Shown: positions 51,687 through 60,550, counted from the stretch's first letter. The stretch is 64,000 nt of DNA from Saprospira grandis str. Lewin (GCF_000250635.1 NC_016940.1:2404001-2468000), one strand, 5' to 3'. Notes: a model not told the origin generated them from the sequence alone. Numbers and translations are program-made.

Positions 51687-52145
51687 TTATTGCCGCTCTG
51701 GCCCCGCCAAGCGAAAGTATTTCCGATATATCGGTTTCCGATAGGCAAATTGTAACCAAAGCGAAGGATACAACAATAAATTTAAGCCCGAAGGAGCCTC
51801 ATAATCAATCTCGTCTACAATCCAACTCCCCGAGTCCGCCGGCAGTACCCAATGCTTATGCCGCCACTTTTTTAAGAAAAAAGGCAGCTCTTCCCCCTCG
51901 GCCTCATCCACAAAGTAATATCCGCCCCGCTCTTCGCCATGATCCGTAATCCGCCCCCGCCAGTTTTGCTTAAATAACCCAAAGTTCAATTGCATTTCTA
52001 CCCGATCTCCCGTTTCACTACCATCAAAACGCAGCAATTTTAAGCCAACTCCAGGCGGCTTGAGCTGAATAAATAGTTCTCGGTCAAAAGCCGCCATGAC
52101 CGCTTTGGGAGCCTGCTCTACCTTCGTTTTTAATAAAATTTGCAT
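51687..52145 (-). CDS. SRPBCC-like small protein
   Basis: The 152-residue protein has no signal peptide. Its layout resembles the START/SRPBCC (Bet v 1) ligand-binding fold: N-terminal beta strand and helix (VEQAPKAVMAAFDRELFIQLKPPG), several strands (VEMQLNFGLFKQNWRGRI, GGYYFVDEAEGEELPFFLKKWRHKHWVL) and a C-terminal helix. The HKHWV and ELPFFLKKWRHKH blocks resemble proteins annotated as SRPBCC cyclase/dehydrase-like in Bacteroidota. Ligand and role are unknown. A type I repeat lies between it and the divergent maf gene. Confidence 0.68.
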   Translation of the reverse strand: MQILLKTKVEQAPKAVMAAFDRELFIQLKPPGVGLKLLRFDGSETGDRVEMQLNFGLFKQNWRGRITDHGEERGGYYFVDEAEGEELPFFLKKWRHKHWVLPADSGSWIVDEIDYEAPSGLNLLLYPSLWLQFAYRKPIYRKYFRLAGPERQ

Positions 52146-52179
52146 CTCTTTTTTTTCTGCTTGATGAGTTGATTATTTT

Positions 52180-52314
52180 GGGGCCTCCCGCCTTCGGCGG
52201 GCGCTACGCTTTGGGGCTCGCAGGTCTGCTCGGCCCTTCGGCGGCTTTGCCGCCTCGGTCTGGCGCTTTGCGCCACCCCGCCGCATCGCTAGGCCTGCGG
52301 GCCTGACGGCCCTG
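52180..52314 (+). repeat. GGGGC-headed modular repeat, type I, forward
   Basis: TTTTGGGGCCTCCCGCC head, GGCGCTACG, perfect core, hairpins GGCGGCTTTGCCGCC and GGCGCTTTGCGCC, CGCATCGCTAGGCC tail. It lies in a divergent gap. Confidence 0.92.
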
Positions 52315-52348
52315 CAAAACCTTTTATTGGACCATCATATCTATATTT

Positions 52349-52966
52349 ATGTCTGCTTCTATTCCATTGTTTTTTCCAGAAATAGAAATCCTTTTAGCTT
52401 CCAAATCGCCCAGAAGACAACAACTGTTGCGAGATATGGGCCTGCGCTTTCAGCAAATTGCCCAAAATGTAGAAGAGGATTATCCCCCTACTCTCCCCCT
52501 AGCCGATATTGCCCTCTTTTTGGCCCAAAAAAAGGCCCGCTCGGTGTTGCACCTACTAAAGAAACCCGAACAGCTGCTCCTCTGTTCAGACACTACCGTC
52601 ATTGATGCCAAAAATAGCTACGAAAAACCCCAATCTGCAGAAGAGGCCAAGGCCTTTTTAAGGGCCTTATCGGGCAAAACGCATGAGGTCCGTACCGCTG
52701 TTTGCCTTTGGGGCCAAGAAAAACGCTACGATATTGTGGGCAGCTCTAAAGTAGAATTTGCCGAACTGACCGACCAACAAATTGAGTATTACGTCAGCCA
52801 TTTTCAACCCTTTGATAAGGCAGGCGGCTACGCCATCCAAGAATGGATCGGCCTCATTGGCATTAAGGGCATCCAAGGCAGTTATTTTAATATTGTGGGC
52901 CTGCCCAGCCAACAATTATTTGCCGCCCTTTGCGATTACCAAACTATTTTGGACCAAAAAAAATAG
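52349..52966 (+). CDS. maf: Maf-like nucleotide pyrophosphatase
   Basis: The 205-residue enzyme belongs to the Maf/HAM1-related family that hydrolyses dTTP, UTP or modified NTPs to limit misincorporation. Motifs are the N-terminal ILLASKSPRRQQLL, the SDTTVIDAKN segment, and GGYAIQEWIGLIGIKGIQGSYFNIVGLP. It is cytoplasmic and of usual length. The start at 52349 follows a type I repeat and CATATCTATATTT. A reverse repeat follows 3 bp after the stop. Confidence 0.95.
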   Translation: MSASIPLFFPEIEILLASKSPRRQQLLRDMGLRFQQIAQNVEEDYPPTLPLADIALFLAQKKARSVLHLLKKPEQLLLCSDTTVIDAKNSYEKPQSAEEAKAFLRALSGKTHEVRTAVCLWGQEKRYDIVGSSKVEFAELTDQQIEYYVSHFQPFDKAGGYAIQEWIGLIGIKGIQGSYFNIVGLPSQQLFAALCDYQTILDQKK

Positions 52967-52969
52967 CGC

Positions 52970-53128
52970 TCCTACAGGCGGCGAAGCCGCCGCAAAGGCG
53001 CGCAGCGCCTCGGCTGAGGGATGGACAGCAGTGGCCGAAGGCCAGACCAAGGCGCTGTAAGCGCCGCAGGGCCGAGCGAATAGCGAGCTGCGAAACAGCC
53101 CGACCCGCCCGCAGGGCGGGGCAGCCCC
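52970..53128 (-). repeat. GGGGC-headed modular repeat, type II, reverse
   Basis: Minus-strand GGGGCTGCCCCGCCC head, GGGTCGGGC, core variant, GCGGCTTCGCCGC hairpin, CCATCCCTCAGCC and CTGTAGGA end. Confidence 0.92.
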
Positions 53129-53150
53129 AAATCCTTTAAAACAACAAAAA

Positions 53151-53183
53151 AAGCGACTCGCTCAGCAGCAAGTCGCTTTTTTT
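53151..53183 (+). terminator. terminator between convergent maf and ECF sigma genes
   Basis: AAGCGACT / AGTCGCTT with a 12-nt loop. T-runs flank both sides, so it can serve both strands. Confidence 0.78.
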
Positions 53184-53237
53184 ATAGCCTTTGAAAAAAA
53201 AGGCAAAAAAAACTGTAACCAAAACATAAGATAAGAC

Positions 53238-53819
53238 TTATTGAAGTGAAATCTGTCGTTCCTCAATCATTCGGCGAATATTGATCAAAGCATAGCGCAT
53301 GCGGCCCAAAGCCGTATTGATGCTTACTTTGGTGAGCTGAGCAATTTCTTTGAAAGAAAGCTCGGCATAATGGCGGAGGATAATGACCTCACGTTGTTCT
53401 TTGGGTAGGCAATCGACCAGTTGACGGACTTTATCGTAGGTTTGGCGCTTCATGATGCGAGTTTCTTGATTATCCTCATTGACTTTAAGGATGTCGAGGA
53501 TATCAAAATCATCGCTAGCGGCCACAGTAGGCCGGCGCTTATTCTTGCGGAAATGATCGACACAAAGATTGTAAGAGATGCGCAAAGCCCATTGAAGAAA
53601 TTTGCCTTCTTCATTGTAGCGGCCAGAGCGAAAAGTGTCGATAATTTTGATGAAAGTCTCTTGGAAAAGATCATTGGCTAGATCCTTATCTTTGACAAAC
53701 ATATAGATAGAAGTATAAATTCTAGCTTTATGCTTGTTCAATAGGTTTTCAAAAGACTTTTCGTCTCCTTGCATATAGCTACGGATAAGGTCCCGATCGT
53801 GAGCAGATTTACAGGTCAT
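53238..53819 (-). CDS. ECF-type RNA polymerase sigma factor
   Basis: The 193-residue sigma-70 family factor has region 2 (ARIYTSIYMFVKDKDLANDLFQETFIKIIDTFRSG) and region 4 (CLPKEQREVIILRHYAELSFKEIAQLTKVSINTALGRMRYALINIRRMI). No FecR partner is adjacent. This is the widely conserved stand-alone type seen next to housekeeping genes in Bacteroidota, with functions tied to envelope or stress response. The signal is unknown. ATG 53819 (MTCKSAHDRDL) is preferred; an in-frame ATG at 53843 is also possible. A TATATTTG box at 54046-54053 may be its -7 element. Confidence 0.9.
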   Translation of the reverse strand: MTCKSAHDRDLIRSYMQGDEKSFENLLNKHKARIYTSIYMFVKDKDLANDLFQETFIKIIDTFRSGRYNEEGKFLQWALRISYNLCVDHFRKNKRRPTVAASDDFDILDILKVNEDNQETRIMKRQTYDKVRQLVDCLPKEQREVIILRHYAELSFKEIAQLTKVSINTALGRMRYALINIRRMIEERQISLQ

Positions 53820-54045
53820 GGCAGTATTTTTTAGGTACAACAAGAGTATGCAGTCCTGGGACAGGCTGTTCTGGGCAGACTATGCCCATAAGGTAAGGAG
53901 TGAACAGATTAAGGAGTGGCCCAAGGCGCATGTTTAAGAACTAGGAAATTTGAACTAAAGGTGTAAATCTTTGTACGATAGGCAAAGCTTGTTTTTTCTT
54001 ATTAGAGGAGAAGGTTATTTTTTTTGGAGTATTGGGGGCTAGGCG

Positions 54046-54053
54046 CAAATATA
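54046..54053 (-). promoter_or_regulatory. possible -7 box of the ECF sigma gene
   Basis: TATATTTG on the minus strand fits TAnnTTTG. Its leader would be long, about 220 nt. No -33 TTG is close. Confidence 0.35.
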
Positions 54054-54070
54054 ATTCATTATTTAGGGAA

Positions 54071-54103
54071 TTGGCCTATGTCCAAGTTTGTTTTTTATCT
54101 TTG
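54071..54103 (+). promoter_or_regulatory. promoter of uvrA
   Basis: TTG at 54071-54073 and TATCTTTG at 54096-54103, 22 bp apart. Transcription would start near 54110, which rules out the open-frame start at 54088 and supports ATG 54205. Confidence 0.6.
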
Positions 54104-54204
54104 TGGGCCTAATAATTAGCTGTGGGACATTATTTTTTGCCGCAGCGAGGACCCATTTTTTAGTTTTCCTTAAGATTACGCACAATTGCCTGAAAGGTTG
54201 CAAG

Positions 54205-56997
54205 ATGAGAGAAAAAAAATCAATTCGCATTAAGGGGGCCAATGCCAACAACCTTAAAAACGTAGATGTTCATATTCCCTATCATCAGCTAGTCGTGGTG
54301 ACTGGTGTTTCGGGTTCGGGAAAATCATCCTTGACCATGGACACCCTCTATGCAGAAGGGCAGCGCCGCTATGTCGAGAGTTTATCTTCTTATGCTCGAC
54401 AGTTTTTGATGCGGATGAAAAAGCCCGAAGTAGACCAAATTAGCGGCCTTTGTCCCGCTATTGCTATTGAGCAAAGAGTGGGCAATAAAAACGCCAGATC
54501 TACAGTAGGCACCCTAACCGAAGTCTATGATTATCTCCGAGTGCTCTTTGCTAGAGTAGGGCATACTTTCTCGCCAATTTCTGGCCAAGAAGTTAAGAAG
54601 CAATCCGTAACCGATGTGATTGATTTTTTACATCAGCTAGAAAATGGCCAAAAGGTCCTTTTACTCGCTCCTGTTTTGCTCCAAGGCCGAAGCCTAGAAC
54701 AAAGCCTAGATCTACTCCTCCAAAAAGGCTATACTCGCTTGCAATGGGAGGGCAAAACACGTAAAATACAAGAACTTTTAGAAGCAGAACTGCCCAAAAC
54801 GGAGGCTGTTCCTTATCTTCTGATTGATCGATTTGTGATAAACAAAGACGATGCCGAAAACAATAAACGAATTGCGGATTCCGTTGACTCTGCCTTTCAG
54901 GAGGGCCTTGGCCGCTGCTTTATTGATTGCCTAGATGGCCAGTTGCATAGCTTTAGTACTCGCTTTGAACTAGACGGCCAAAGCTTTGAAGAACCCAGCC
55001 CCCAACTCTTTAATTTTAATAGCTCTTTGGGCGCCTGTCCCGCCTGCGAAGGCTATGGCAAAGCCCTAGGCATTGATGAGGAAAAAGTAATTCCCAATAA
55101 ACAAAAGTCTATTTTTGAGGATGCCGTGGCCTGCTGGCGTGGAGATAAGGCCAGCCGCTGGCTCAAAAAATTACTCAAAGTAGCCGATAAGTTCGATTTC
55201 CCCGTTCACCGCCCCTATCGAGAACTCAATGCCCAACAACTTAAGGACCTCTGGGAGGGAAATAAGCATTTTGCTGGTATCAATGGCTTTTTTGAGGACC
55301 TCGAAAGCCATTCCTATAAAATCCAAAACCGAGTGATGCTGGCCCGCTACCGAGGGAAAACAGTTTGCCCCGCCTGTAACGGAACTCGCCTACGCCCCGA
55401 AGCCCTCTATATAAAAATCAATGGTTATCATATCGGAGAATTGGTCCAAATGCCCATCGATCAGTTGGTCAAGGTTCTGGATGCGCTGGAGCTAAGCCCA
55501 CAGGAGGCCGAAATCGCCGACCGCCTGCTGGAAGAAATCAAAAGCCGCCTAAATATTATGCTAGAGGTCGGCCTGAGCTATCTTAGCCTCGATCGACTTT
55601 CGGCTAGCCTCTCTGGCGGAGAAATTCAACGTATTCACCTTACCCGAACCCTAGGTAGCAACCTAACGAGCTCGCTCTATGTCCTCGATGAACCCAGTAT
55701 TGGGCTGCACCCCAGAGATACGGACCGCCTGATTAAGGTCTTGCGCAAGTTGCGCGATTTGGGCAATACCGTGGTGGTGGTCGAACATGAAGAGGATATT
55801 ATCGCCCAGGCCGACTATCTCATTGATGTAGGCCCTTTTGCTGGCGTACATGGCGGAGAAATCGTTTTTGCTGGCCCTTATCCCGAAATTCATAGCACTG
55901 CCGCCGATAGCCTTACCGCTAAGTATATGAGCGGCCGCATGAGCATTCCCCTGCCCGATAATCGCCGAAAACCGCATAGTTTTATCCGCCTAGAAGGTGC
56001 GGCAGAACATAATCTCAAGAATATTGATGTCAATTTTCCCCTGCATAGCTTTTCGGTGGTAACAGGCGTGAGCGGTAGCGGAAAAACAACTCTGGTCAAG
56101 GGCATTTTATATCCTGCGCTTTTGCGAGCCCTGGGCGAAGACAGTAAGAAAAAACCTGGCGCCTTTAAGGCCCTAACCGGAGATTATGAGCAAATTGGCC
56201 AAATCGAAATGGTCAATCAATCGCCAATTGGCCGCTCTTCTCGCTCCAATCCCGTCACTTATGTCAAGGCCTATGATGCCATCCGTAAGCTCTTTGCCAA
56301 ACAGCATACGGCCAAAATGCAAAATTTTAAGCCCAAGCATTTCTCCTTTAATGTAGAGGCGGGCCGCTGCGAAAGCTGCAAAGGCGAAGGCGAAACAGTC
56401 GTGTCTATGCAGTTCCTCGCCGATGTGCGCCTGATCTGTGAAGATTGCAATGGCCAACGTTTCCAAAAAGAGGTGCTAGCCGTAAAGTATAATGATAAGT
56501 CGATCTATGATGTTTTGGAAATGACGGTAGAGGAGGCGCTGCTCTTTTTTGAGGACCAAAAAGATATTGTCCGTAAGCTACAACCCCTAGCCGATGTCGG
56601 TCTGGGCTATATCCGCCTCGGCCAATCCTCTAGTACGCTCTCTGGCGGAGAGGCCCAAAGGGTAAAACTGGCCGCTTTTTTAGGCAAGGACGAAGGCCGA
56701 ACCCCACATATCCTCTTCATTTTTGATGAACCCACCACGGGCCTGCATTTTCACGATATCAAAAAATTACTAGATGCCTTTAATGCCCTAGTAGAGGCTG
56801 GCCATAGCGTGATTGTGATCGAGCACAATATGGAGGTCATCAAATCTGCCGATTATATTATTGACCTTGGCTTAGAAGGCGGCAAAAATGGCGGCCAACT
56901 CCTCTTCCAAGGAAGCCCAGAGGAAATGCTCAAAATCAAAGGCTCTTATACAGCCGATTTCCTCCGAACAAAGCTCAAAGAAGTAATGAAGTCTTAA
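54205..56997 (+). CDS. uvrA: excinuclease ABC subunit A
   Basis: UvrA is the damage-sensing ATPase of nucleotide excision repair. The 930-residue protein has two ABC ATPase modules: Walker A at Gly34-Lys40 (TGVSGSGKSS) and a second near residue 620 (TGVSGSGKTT), signature motifs LSGGEIQRIH and LSGGEAQRVK, and two or more zinc modules (CPACEGYG / CPACNGTRL and CESCKGEGETV / CEDCNGQRF). The length matches the usual 940. An open frame extends upstream to 54088, but ATG 54205 (MREKKSIRIKGA) fits the family and the promoter. Confidence 0.97.
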   Translation: MREKKSIRIKGANANNLKNVDVHIPYHQLVVVTGVSGSGKSSLTMDTLYAEGQRRYVESLSSYARQFLMRMKKPEVDQISGLCPAIAIEQRVGNKNARSTVGTLTEVYDYLRVLFARVGHTFSPISGQEVKKQSVTDVIDFLHQLENGQKVLLLAPVLLQGRSLEQSLDLLLQKGYTRLQWEGKTRKIQELLEAELPKTEAVPYLLIDRFVINKDDAENNKRIADSVDSAFQEGLGRCFIDCLDGQLHSFSTRFELDGQSFEEPSPQLFNFNSSLGACPACEGYGKALGIDEEKVIPNKQKSIFEDAVACWRGDKASRWLKKLLKVADKFDFPVHRPYRELNAQQLKDLWEGNKHFAGINGFFEDLESHSYKIQNRVMLARYRGKTVCPACNGTRLRPEALYIKINGYHIGELVQMPIDQLVKVLDALELSPQEAEIADRLLEEIKSRLNIMLEVGLSYLSLDRLSASLSGGEIQRIHLTRTLGSNLTSSLYVLDEPSIGLHPRDTDRLIKVLRKLRDLGNTVVVVEHEEDIIAQADYLIDVGPFAGVHGGEIVFAGPYPEIHSTAADSLTAKYMSGRMSIPLPDNRRKPHSFIRLEGAAEHNLKNIDVNFPLHSFSVVTGVSGSGKTTLVKGILYPALLRALGEDSKKKPGAFKALTGDYEQIGQIEMVNQSPIGRSSRSNPVTYVKAYDAIRKLFAKQHTAKMQNFKPKHFSFNVEAGRCESCKGEGETVVSMQFLADVRLICEDCNGQRFQKEVLAVKYNDKSIYDVLEMTVEEALLFFEDQKDIVRKLQPLADVGLGYIRLGQSSSTLSGGEAQRVKLAAFLGKDEGRTPHILFIFDEPTTGLHFHDIKKLLDAFNALVEAGHSVIVIEHNMEVIKSADYIIDLGLEGGKNGGQLLFQGSPEEMLKIKGSYTADFLRTKLKEVMKS

Positions 56998-57013
56998 ATT
57001 AAGATGCTGTTTT

Positions 57014-57154
57014 GGGGCTGCCCCAGCCTTCGGCTGGGTCGGGCCATTGCGCAGCTCGCAGCTCTGCTCGGCCCTGCAGCGCTTTCAGCGCTTTGGTCTG
57101 CCGCCTGCGGCGGCCCTGCTACAGCCCCTCAGCCTGCGGGCGCTTTGCGCCCTG
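57014..57154 (+). repeat. GGGGC-headed modular repeat, type II, forward
   Basis: TTTTGGGGCTGCCCC head, GGGTCGGGCC, core variant with CAGCTCTGCTCGG, hairpins GCGCTTTCAGCGC and GCCGCCTGCGGCGGC, CTACAGCCCCTCAGCC tail. Confidence 0.9.
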
Positions 57155-57168
57155 CTAAACGCAAAAGT

Positions 57169-57205
57169 AAAAGCCCCCTTTTCCAAATCGGAAAAGGGGG
57201 CTTTT
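57169..57205. terminator. terminator between convergent uvrA and PUR-like genes
   Basis: Perfect 16-bp AAAAGCCCCCTTTTCC stem with a 5-nt loop. It can act for both strands. Confidence 0.82.
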
Positions 57206-57221
57206 GCTTGGGGAGCAAGGC

Positions 57222-57572
57222 CTACCAGCCCTCTCCATCAGAATTATCGTTCTGATCAAATTCCCATTCGCCATCATCTTCATAACGACGGCTGTATTCT
57301 TCGTAGTCGTAGTCTGGCAACAACTCCGTTTTAACATGATCAACTACATCGTTTAAGCTTTCGACAAAACGATTGAAGTCCTCTTTGTACAAGAAAATCT
57401 TGTGTCTAGAGTAACTGTCGTCCTCAAAACGGCGCGTACTCTCCGTAATGGTCACATAATAATCATTCCCTCTGGTCTGCCGTACATCAAAGAAGTACGT
57501 TCGGCGTTTGCCCGCTTTTACTTTGCGCGAGAAAACACTCTCGAAGCGCCGGTCTTTTTTGTCAAATCCCAC
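57222..57572 (-). CDS. DUF3276 / PUR-domain nucleic-acid-binding protein
   Basis: The 116-residue protein is a PUR-alpha-like single-domain protein as found across Bacteroidota and Borrelia: FESVFSRKVKAGKRRTYFFDVRQTRGNDYYVTITES, then FLYKEDFNRFVESLNDVVDHV. The acidic C-terminal tail (YEDDGEWEFDQNDNSDGEGW) is usual. Such proteins bind single-stranded nucleic acid and can regulate expression. The start is GTG at 57572 because no ATG is in frame nearby. A TACATTTG box (57614-57621) upstream fits a -7 element, giving a leader of about 35 nt. Confidence 0.92.
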   Translation of the reverse strand: MGFDKKDRRFESVFSRKVKAGKRRTYFFDVRQTRGNDYYVTITESTRRFEDDSYSRHKIFLYKEDFNRFVESLNDVVDHVKTELLPDYDYEEYSRRYEDDGEWEFDQNDNSDGEGW

Positions 57573-57613
57573 GTCCTACAAATTTTGGTTGCGTAAAAAG
57601 AAAATCTTGCGAA

Positions 57614-57621
57614 CAAATGTA
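57614..57621 (-). promoter_or_regulatory. possible -7 box of the PUR-like gene
   Basis: TACATTTG on the minus strand matches TAnnTTTG, 42 nt before the GTG start. No -33 TTG at normal distance. Confidence 0.4.
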
Positions 57622-57681
57622 ATTTTTTTATCCCAAAAAAAAGAAAGCCAGCTTTAGCATTCTTGCCCTTTTTGCGATTAA

Positions 57682-57901
57682 CAGGCGGCGAAGCCGCCGC
57701 ACGCCTCGGCTGAGGGATGGATAGGGTGGCCGAAGGCCAGACCAAAGCCGCCGCAGGCGGCTGCAGGGCCGAGCAGACTTGCGAGCCCGGCACAGCCCGA
57801 CCCAGCCGATCATTCATGAGGGTTTTAACCCTCATTTTGTATAAGCTCGCAAAGCGATACCGCTTTGCGCTGGGTTTTAACCCGGCGGAAGGGGCAGCCC
57901 C
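57682..57901 (-). repeat. GGGGC-headed modular repeat, type II, reverse, extended
   Basis: Minus-strand GGGGCTGCCCCTTCC head, then extra hairpins ATGAGGGTTAAAACCCTCAT and GCGCAAAGCGGTATCGCTTT, GGGTCGGGC, core with AAGTCTGCTCGG, and CCATCCCTCAGCC tail. It fills the gap between the PUR-like and MarR genes. Confidence 0.9.
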
Positions 57902-57912
57902 AAAAAAATATC

Positions 57913-58368
57913 CTAACCTCTCAACTGATCCAATAAATCACTGAGCTGTCCTGCCTCTTCTTCCTCCAAATGACTCATGCAGTCCGCCATCTGGGCCTCT
58001 AGTTGGGCAGAAGCCTCCGCCAAGACCTTTAAGCCCTCCTCCTCAATGTAAATGTCTACCCGCCGACGATCCTGCCTGCAGGATTTACGCAAAACCAAAC
58101 CCTTGCGCTGCAATTTCTCCACCAAACGAGAAGCATTAGAGGTCTTGTCAATCATGCGCTCTGTCAATAACTTGACCGTGGCCGGCTTGCCCCGCATCCC
58201 CCGTAAAATCCGCAAAATGTTAAATTGCTGCACCGATAAACCATAGGGCTTCAAAACATCGGTCTGTAGCTTACTGAGCCAAGAGGCCGTAAACAAAATA
58301 TTGACTCCTACCTTCTGATACATATCTTTAAATGGACGCTGTTGATTGATCTCTTCCTCTATTTTCAT
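57913..58368 (-). CDS. MarR family transcriptional regulator
   Basis: The 151-residue winged-helix repressor has a helical dimerisation N-terminus, the DNA-binding region LSVQQFNILRILRGM, the recognition part TSNASRLVEKLQRKGLVLRKSCRQDRRRVDIYIEEEG (wing with DRR), and a C-terminal dimer helix. Such proteins respond to small phenolic ligands or oxidants and usually control nearby genes. The target is not clear. The small XRE gene lies upstream on the same strand, 37 bp away. Confidence 0.93.
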   Translation of the reverse strand: MKIEEEINQQRPFKDMYQKVGVNILFTASWLSKLQTDVLKPYGLSVQQFNILRILRGMRGKPATVKLLTERMIDKTSNASRLVEKLQRKGLVLRKSCRQDRRRVDIYIEEEGLKVLAEASAQLEAQMADCMSHLEEEEAGQLSDLLDQLRG

Positions 58369-58405
58369 CTTGCTTTAAGTTGTTAATTATTAGACAATTT
58401 TAAGC

Positions 58406-58627
58406 CTAAAAAGTTGCTAAACTGTCTAACTGGCTTTTATCTATTTTGATCCCTAAAAAGGCTTCTATCTCGTCTAGCTTTTCATAAATAGGCGTGGCCC
58501 GCCCCGCCTCAATTAAACGCAAACTCTCTAAGGATATCCCCAAACCCTCTGCCAGTTCCTCCTGGCTCCAAGCCCGCCGCTGCCGCTCCAATCGAATCTG
58601 CTCTCCCAAGTCGTTGGGCCAATCCAT
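58406..58627 (-). CDS. small XRE-family helix-turn-helix protein
   Basis: From ATG 58627 this is a 73-residue XRE/HTH_3 domain: LGEQIRLERQRRAWSQEELAEGLGISLESLRLIEAGRATPIYEKLDEIEAFLGI. The open frame extends upstream to ATG 58723 and would add 32 residues containing a hydrophobic stretch ending FVACIS, which looks like a lipoprotein signal. A membrane lipoprotein fused to a DNA-binding domain would be odd, so the shorter form is preferred. The target is unknown. It may be co-transcribed with the MarR gene. Confidence 0.75.
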   Translation of the reverse strand: MDWPNDLGEQIRLERQRRAWSQEELAEGLGISLESLRLIEAGRATPIYEKLDEIEAFLGIKIDKSQLDSLATF

Positions 58628-58875
58628 CTTTGGCGCAGGCTCCGATATACAAGCAACAAAAAGAAGGCAAAACCCAAAAGTAATTGGATATAAATTGTTT
58701 TTTATCGAAAAATATCCAAACATATGCGTTTATTTTTTGCCAAAAATACTAATTTTAAGGCCTAATTGTTTGAAACATAAGTATTTAAAACTTTTTGTTG
58801 CTCCTTTGGCCACTATTCTATTAATTGCAACTTTATGTTGCTAGTTGGCTAGGCGCAAACGAATTCTATAGCTAT

Positions 58876-59589
58876 ATGACTGACTTCAGTAAAAATATCG
58901 TCAACCAACGCTTCGGCCTTATCTATGATGAGCTGACCAAAAGTAATAAAATTAAAGGAAAATCAGATCTCGCCGATAAACTGGAGACCTATAATCATGT
59001 GATCAATAATGTCCTTAAAGGAGATCGCAGCCTAACCGTTAAGCAAATCAATCTGCTGGTCGAGCATTTCGATATTAACGCCAATTTTGTCTTCGGCTGT
59101 AGCGAGCAACTCTATAATAGCGATAGCGACGAAATCCCTACTCACTCTCTAGCCGAAAAGATTATCCAGGGCCGTAATAATATTACCCTAGTGCCCGATA
59201 AGGCCTCGGCAGGTTATGCCCTCGCAGTAGATAGTAAGGAGTACCTAGAGCAGTTCAAACGCTTTTCGGTCCCCGGCCTAGAAGGCCCCCTGCTGGCCTT
59301 CGAAATTAGCGGAGATAGTATGCTCCCACATATTACTAATGGCGATCTCGTGATCTGCGAAGCCCTAGAACGCAACCAAATGCCCCGAGATAATGGGGTC
59401 TATGTGGTAGTTACCGATACAGTAGTCACTAAACGCATCCGCCGAATTAAAGACAGCGATAGCAACCAAGTGGTGGGCCTCGAATTGCTCTCCGATAATG
59501 AGGTCTATCGCCCTTATCAAGTCGATCTAGAGGAGATTCGCCAAATCCTAAAGGTAAAGGCCCGCCTAACCGCTCACGGCCTAGCTTAA
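58876..59589 (+). CDS. S24/LexA-type self-cleaving repressor
   Basis: The 237-residue protein joins an N-terminal helix-turn-helix region (about 1-75, KSDLADKLETYNHVINNVLKGDRSLT) to a C-terminal S24 peptidase domain. The catalytic pair is Ser148 (ISGDSMLPH) and Lys186 (VVTKRI). An Ala112-Gly113 bond in KASAGYALAV is the likely self-cleavage site. Bacteroidota proteins of this type act as LexA/CI-like stress or SOS repressors. ATG 58876 (MTDFSKN) is chosen; an open frame from 58825 lacks support. Confidence 0.9.
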   Translation: MTDFSKNIVNQRFGLIYDELTKSNKIKGKSDLADKLETYNHVINNVLKGDRSLTVKQINLLVEHFDINANFVFGCSEQLYNSDSDEIPTHSLAEKIIQGRNNITLVPDKASAGYALAVDSKEYLEQFKRFSVPGLEGPLLAFEISGDSMLPHITNGDLVICEALERNQMPRDNGVYVVVTDTVVTKRIRRIKDSDSNQVVGLELLSDNEVYRPYQVDLEEIRQILKVKARLTAHGLA

Positions 59590-59615
59590 TCTTCTGCTAG
59601 TTTTTCTTATCTTTC

Positions 59616-59651
59616 AAGGACCTAAGGTAATTTCACCTTAGGTCCTTTTTT
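59616..59651 (+). terminator. terminator of the S24 repressor gene
   Basis: Perfect 13-bp AAGGACCTAAGGT / ACCTTAGGTCCTT with a 6-nt loop, then T6. Confidence 0.9.
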
Positions 59652-59665
59652 ATACTTACTGAACT

Positions 59666-60499
59666 ATGCAAACCTATAACTTTCATTGGAAGAATGCCCA
59701 AGGCAAAAAGATCTTTGGCCAAGGCTGGCTTCCCAATACGCAAGCCCCCAAAGGGGTGGTTCTTTTGGTCCACGGATTGGGCGAACATATTGGCCGATAT
59801 GCCCATCTCGCTCACTTTTTTACGCAAAGAGGCTGGGCCCTGCTGGCTTCCGACCGCATCGGGCATGGCCAATCTGAAGGCCAACGCGGCCACACGCCTA
59901 AATATGAGGACCTCTTTAAGGAGATCGATCAACTGCTGGCCGAAAGCCAACGCAAGTTTAATAGCTTGCCCACTTTTCTCTATGGCCACTCTATGGGCGG
60001 CAATCTGGTCCTCAATTATATGATCCAAAACCCTAAGGTGCCTATTCAGTGCGTAATCGCTACCTCCTCGGCGCTCCGCCTAGCTTTCGAGCCCCCCGCC
60101 ATCCAACTCTTTCTAGGCAAACTGATGCGCAAGATTTATCCCGCTTTCTCGCAGGGAAATGGCCTAGAACTAGAAGCCCTCTGCCAAGACCCCAAGATCA
60201 TCCAAGCCTATCAAAATGATCCGCTGGTGCATACCAAAATCTCCGCAGAAACTGCCATCGGCATGATCGAATGGGGGCAAAAAGCCCTAGCAACCGCCCC
60301 CCAACTGAAAAAGCCCGCCTTGCTGCTCCATGGTAGCGCCGACCGTATCTGCTCGCCCCTCGGGAGCCGCCAATTTGCCGAGGCCAATCCCATTGCCCAA
60401 CTCAAACTTTGGGAGGCAGGCTATCATGAGTTGCACAATGAAGCTTTTCAAGATGAACTTTTTGCTTATATTTGGCAGTGGATGCAGGCCCAACTGTAG
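59666..60499 (+). CDS. alpha/beta-hydrolase, monoacylglycerol lipase-like
   Basis: The 277-residue protein has the alpha/beta-hydrolase fold of the Hydrolase_4 (serine aminopeptidase S33) group. Features are the oxyanion LVHGLGEHIGRY, the nucleophile elbow GHSMGG with Ser109, a catalytic Asp in HGSADRICSP, and His in AGYHELHNE. This pattern is typical of monoacylglycerol lipase/lysophospholipase. No signal peptide, so cytoplasmic. It starts right after a terminator; the SCP2-domain gene follows after 51 bp and may be in the same unit, which would suit lipid handling. Confidence 0.92.
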   Translation: MQTYNFHWKNAQGKKIFGQGWLPNTQAPKGVVLLVHGLGEHIGRYAHLAHFFTQRGWALLASDRIGHGQSEGQRGHTPKYEDLFKEIDQLLAESQRKFNSLPTFLYGHSMGGNLVLNYMIQNPKVPIQCVIATSSALRLAFEPPAIQLFLGKLMRKIYPAFSQGNGLELEALCQDPKIIQAYQNDPLVHTKISAETAIGMIEWGQKALATAPQLKKPALLLHGSADRICSPLGSRQFAEANPIAQLKLWEAGYHELHNEAFQDELFAYIWQWMQAQL

Positions 60500-60550
60500 T
60501 TGCCGCCCCCTCCAAATTATATAGCACTACCTAATAAAAATAGAATAACT

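Noticed and set aside
54088-54204. 39-codon extension of UvrA
   Set aside because: It overlaps the uvrA promoter elements and is hydrophobic, unlike any UvrA N-terminus.
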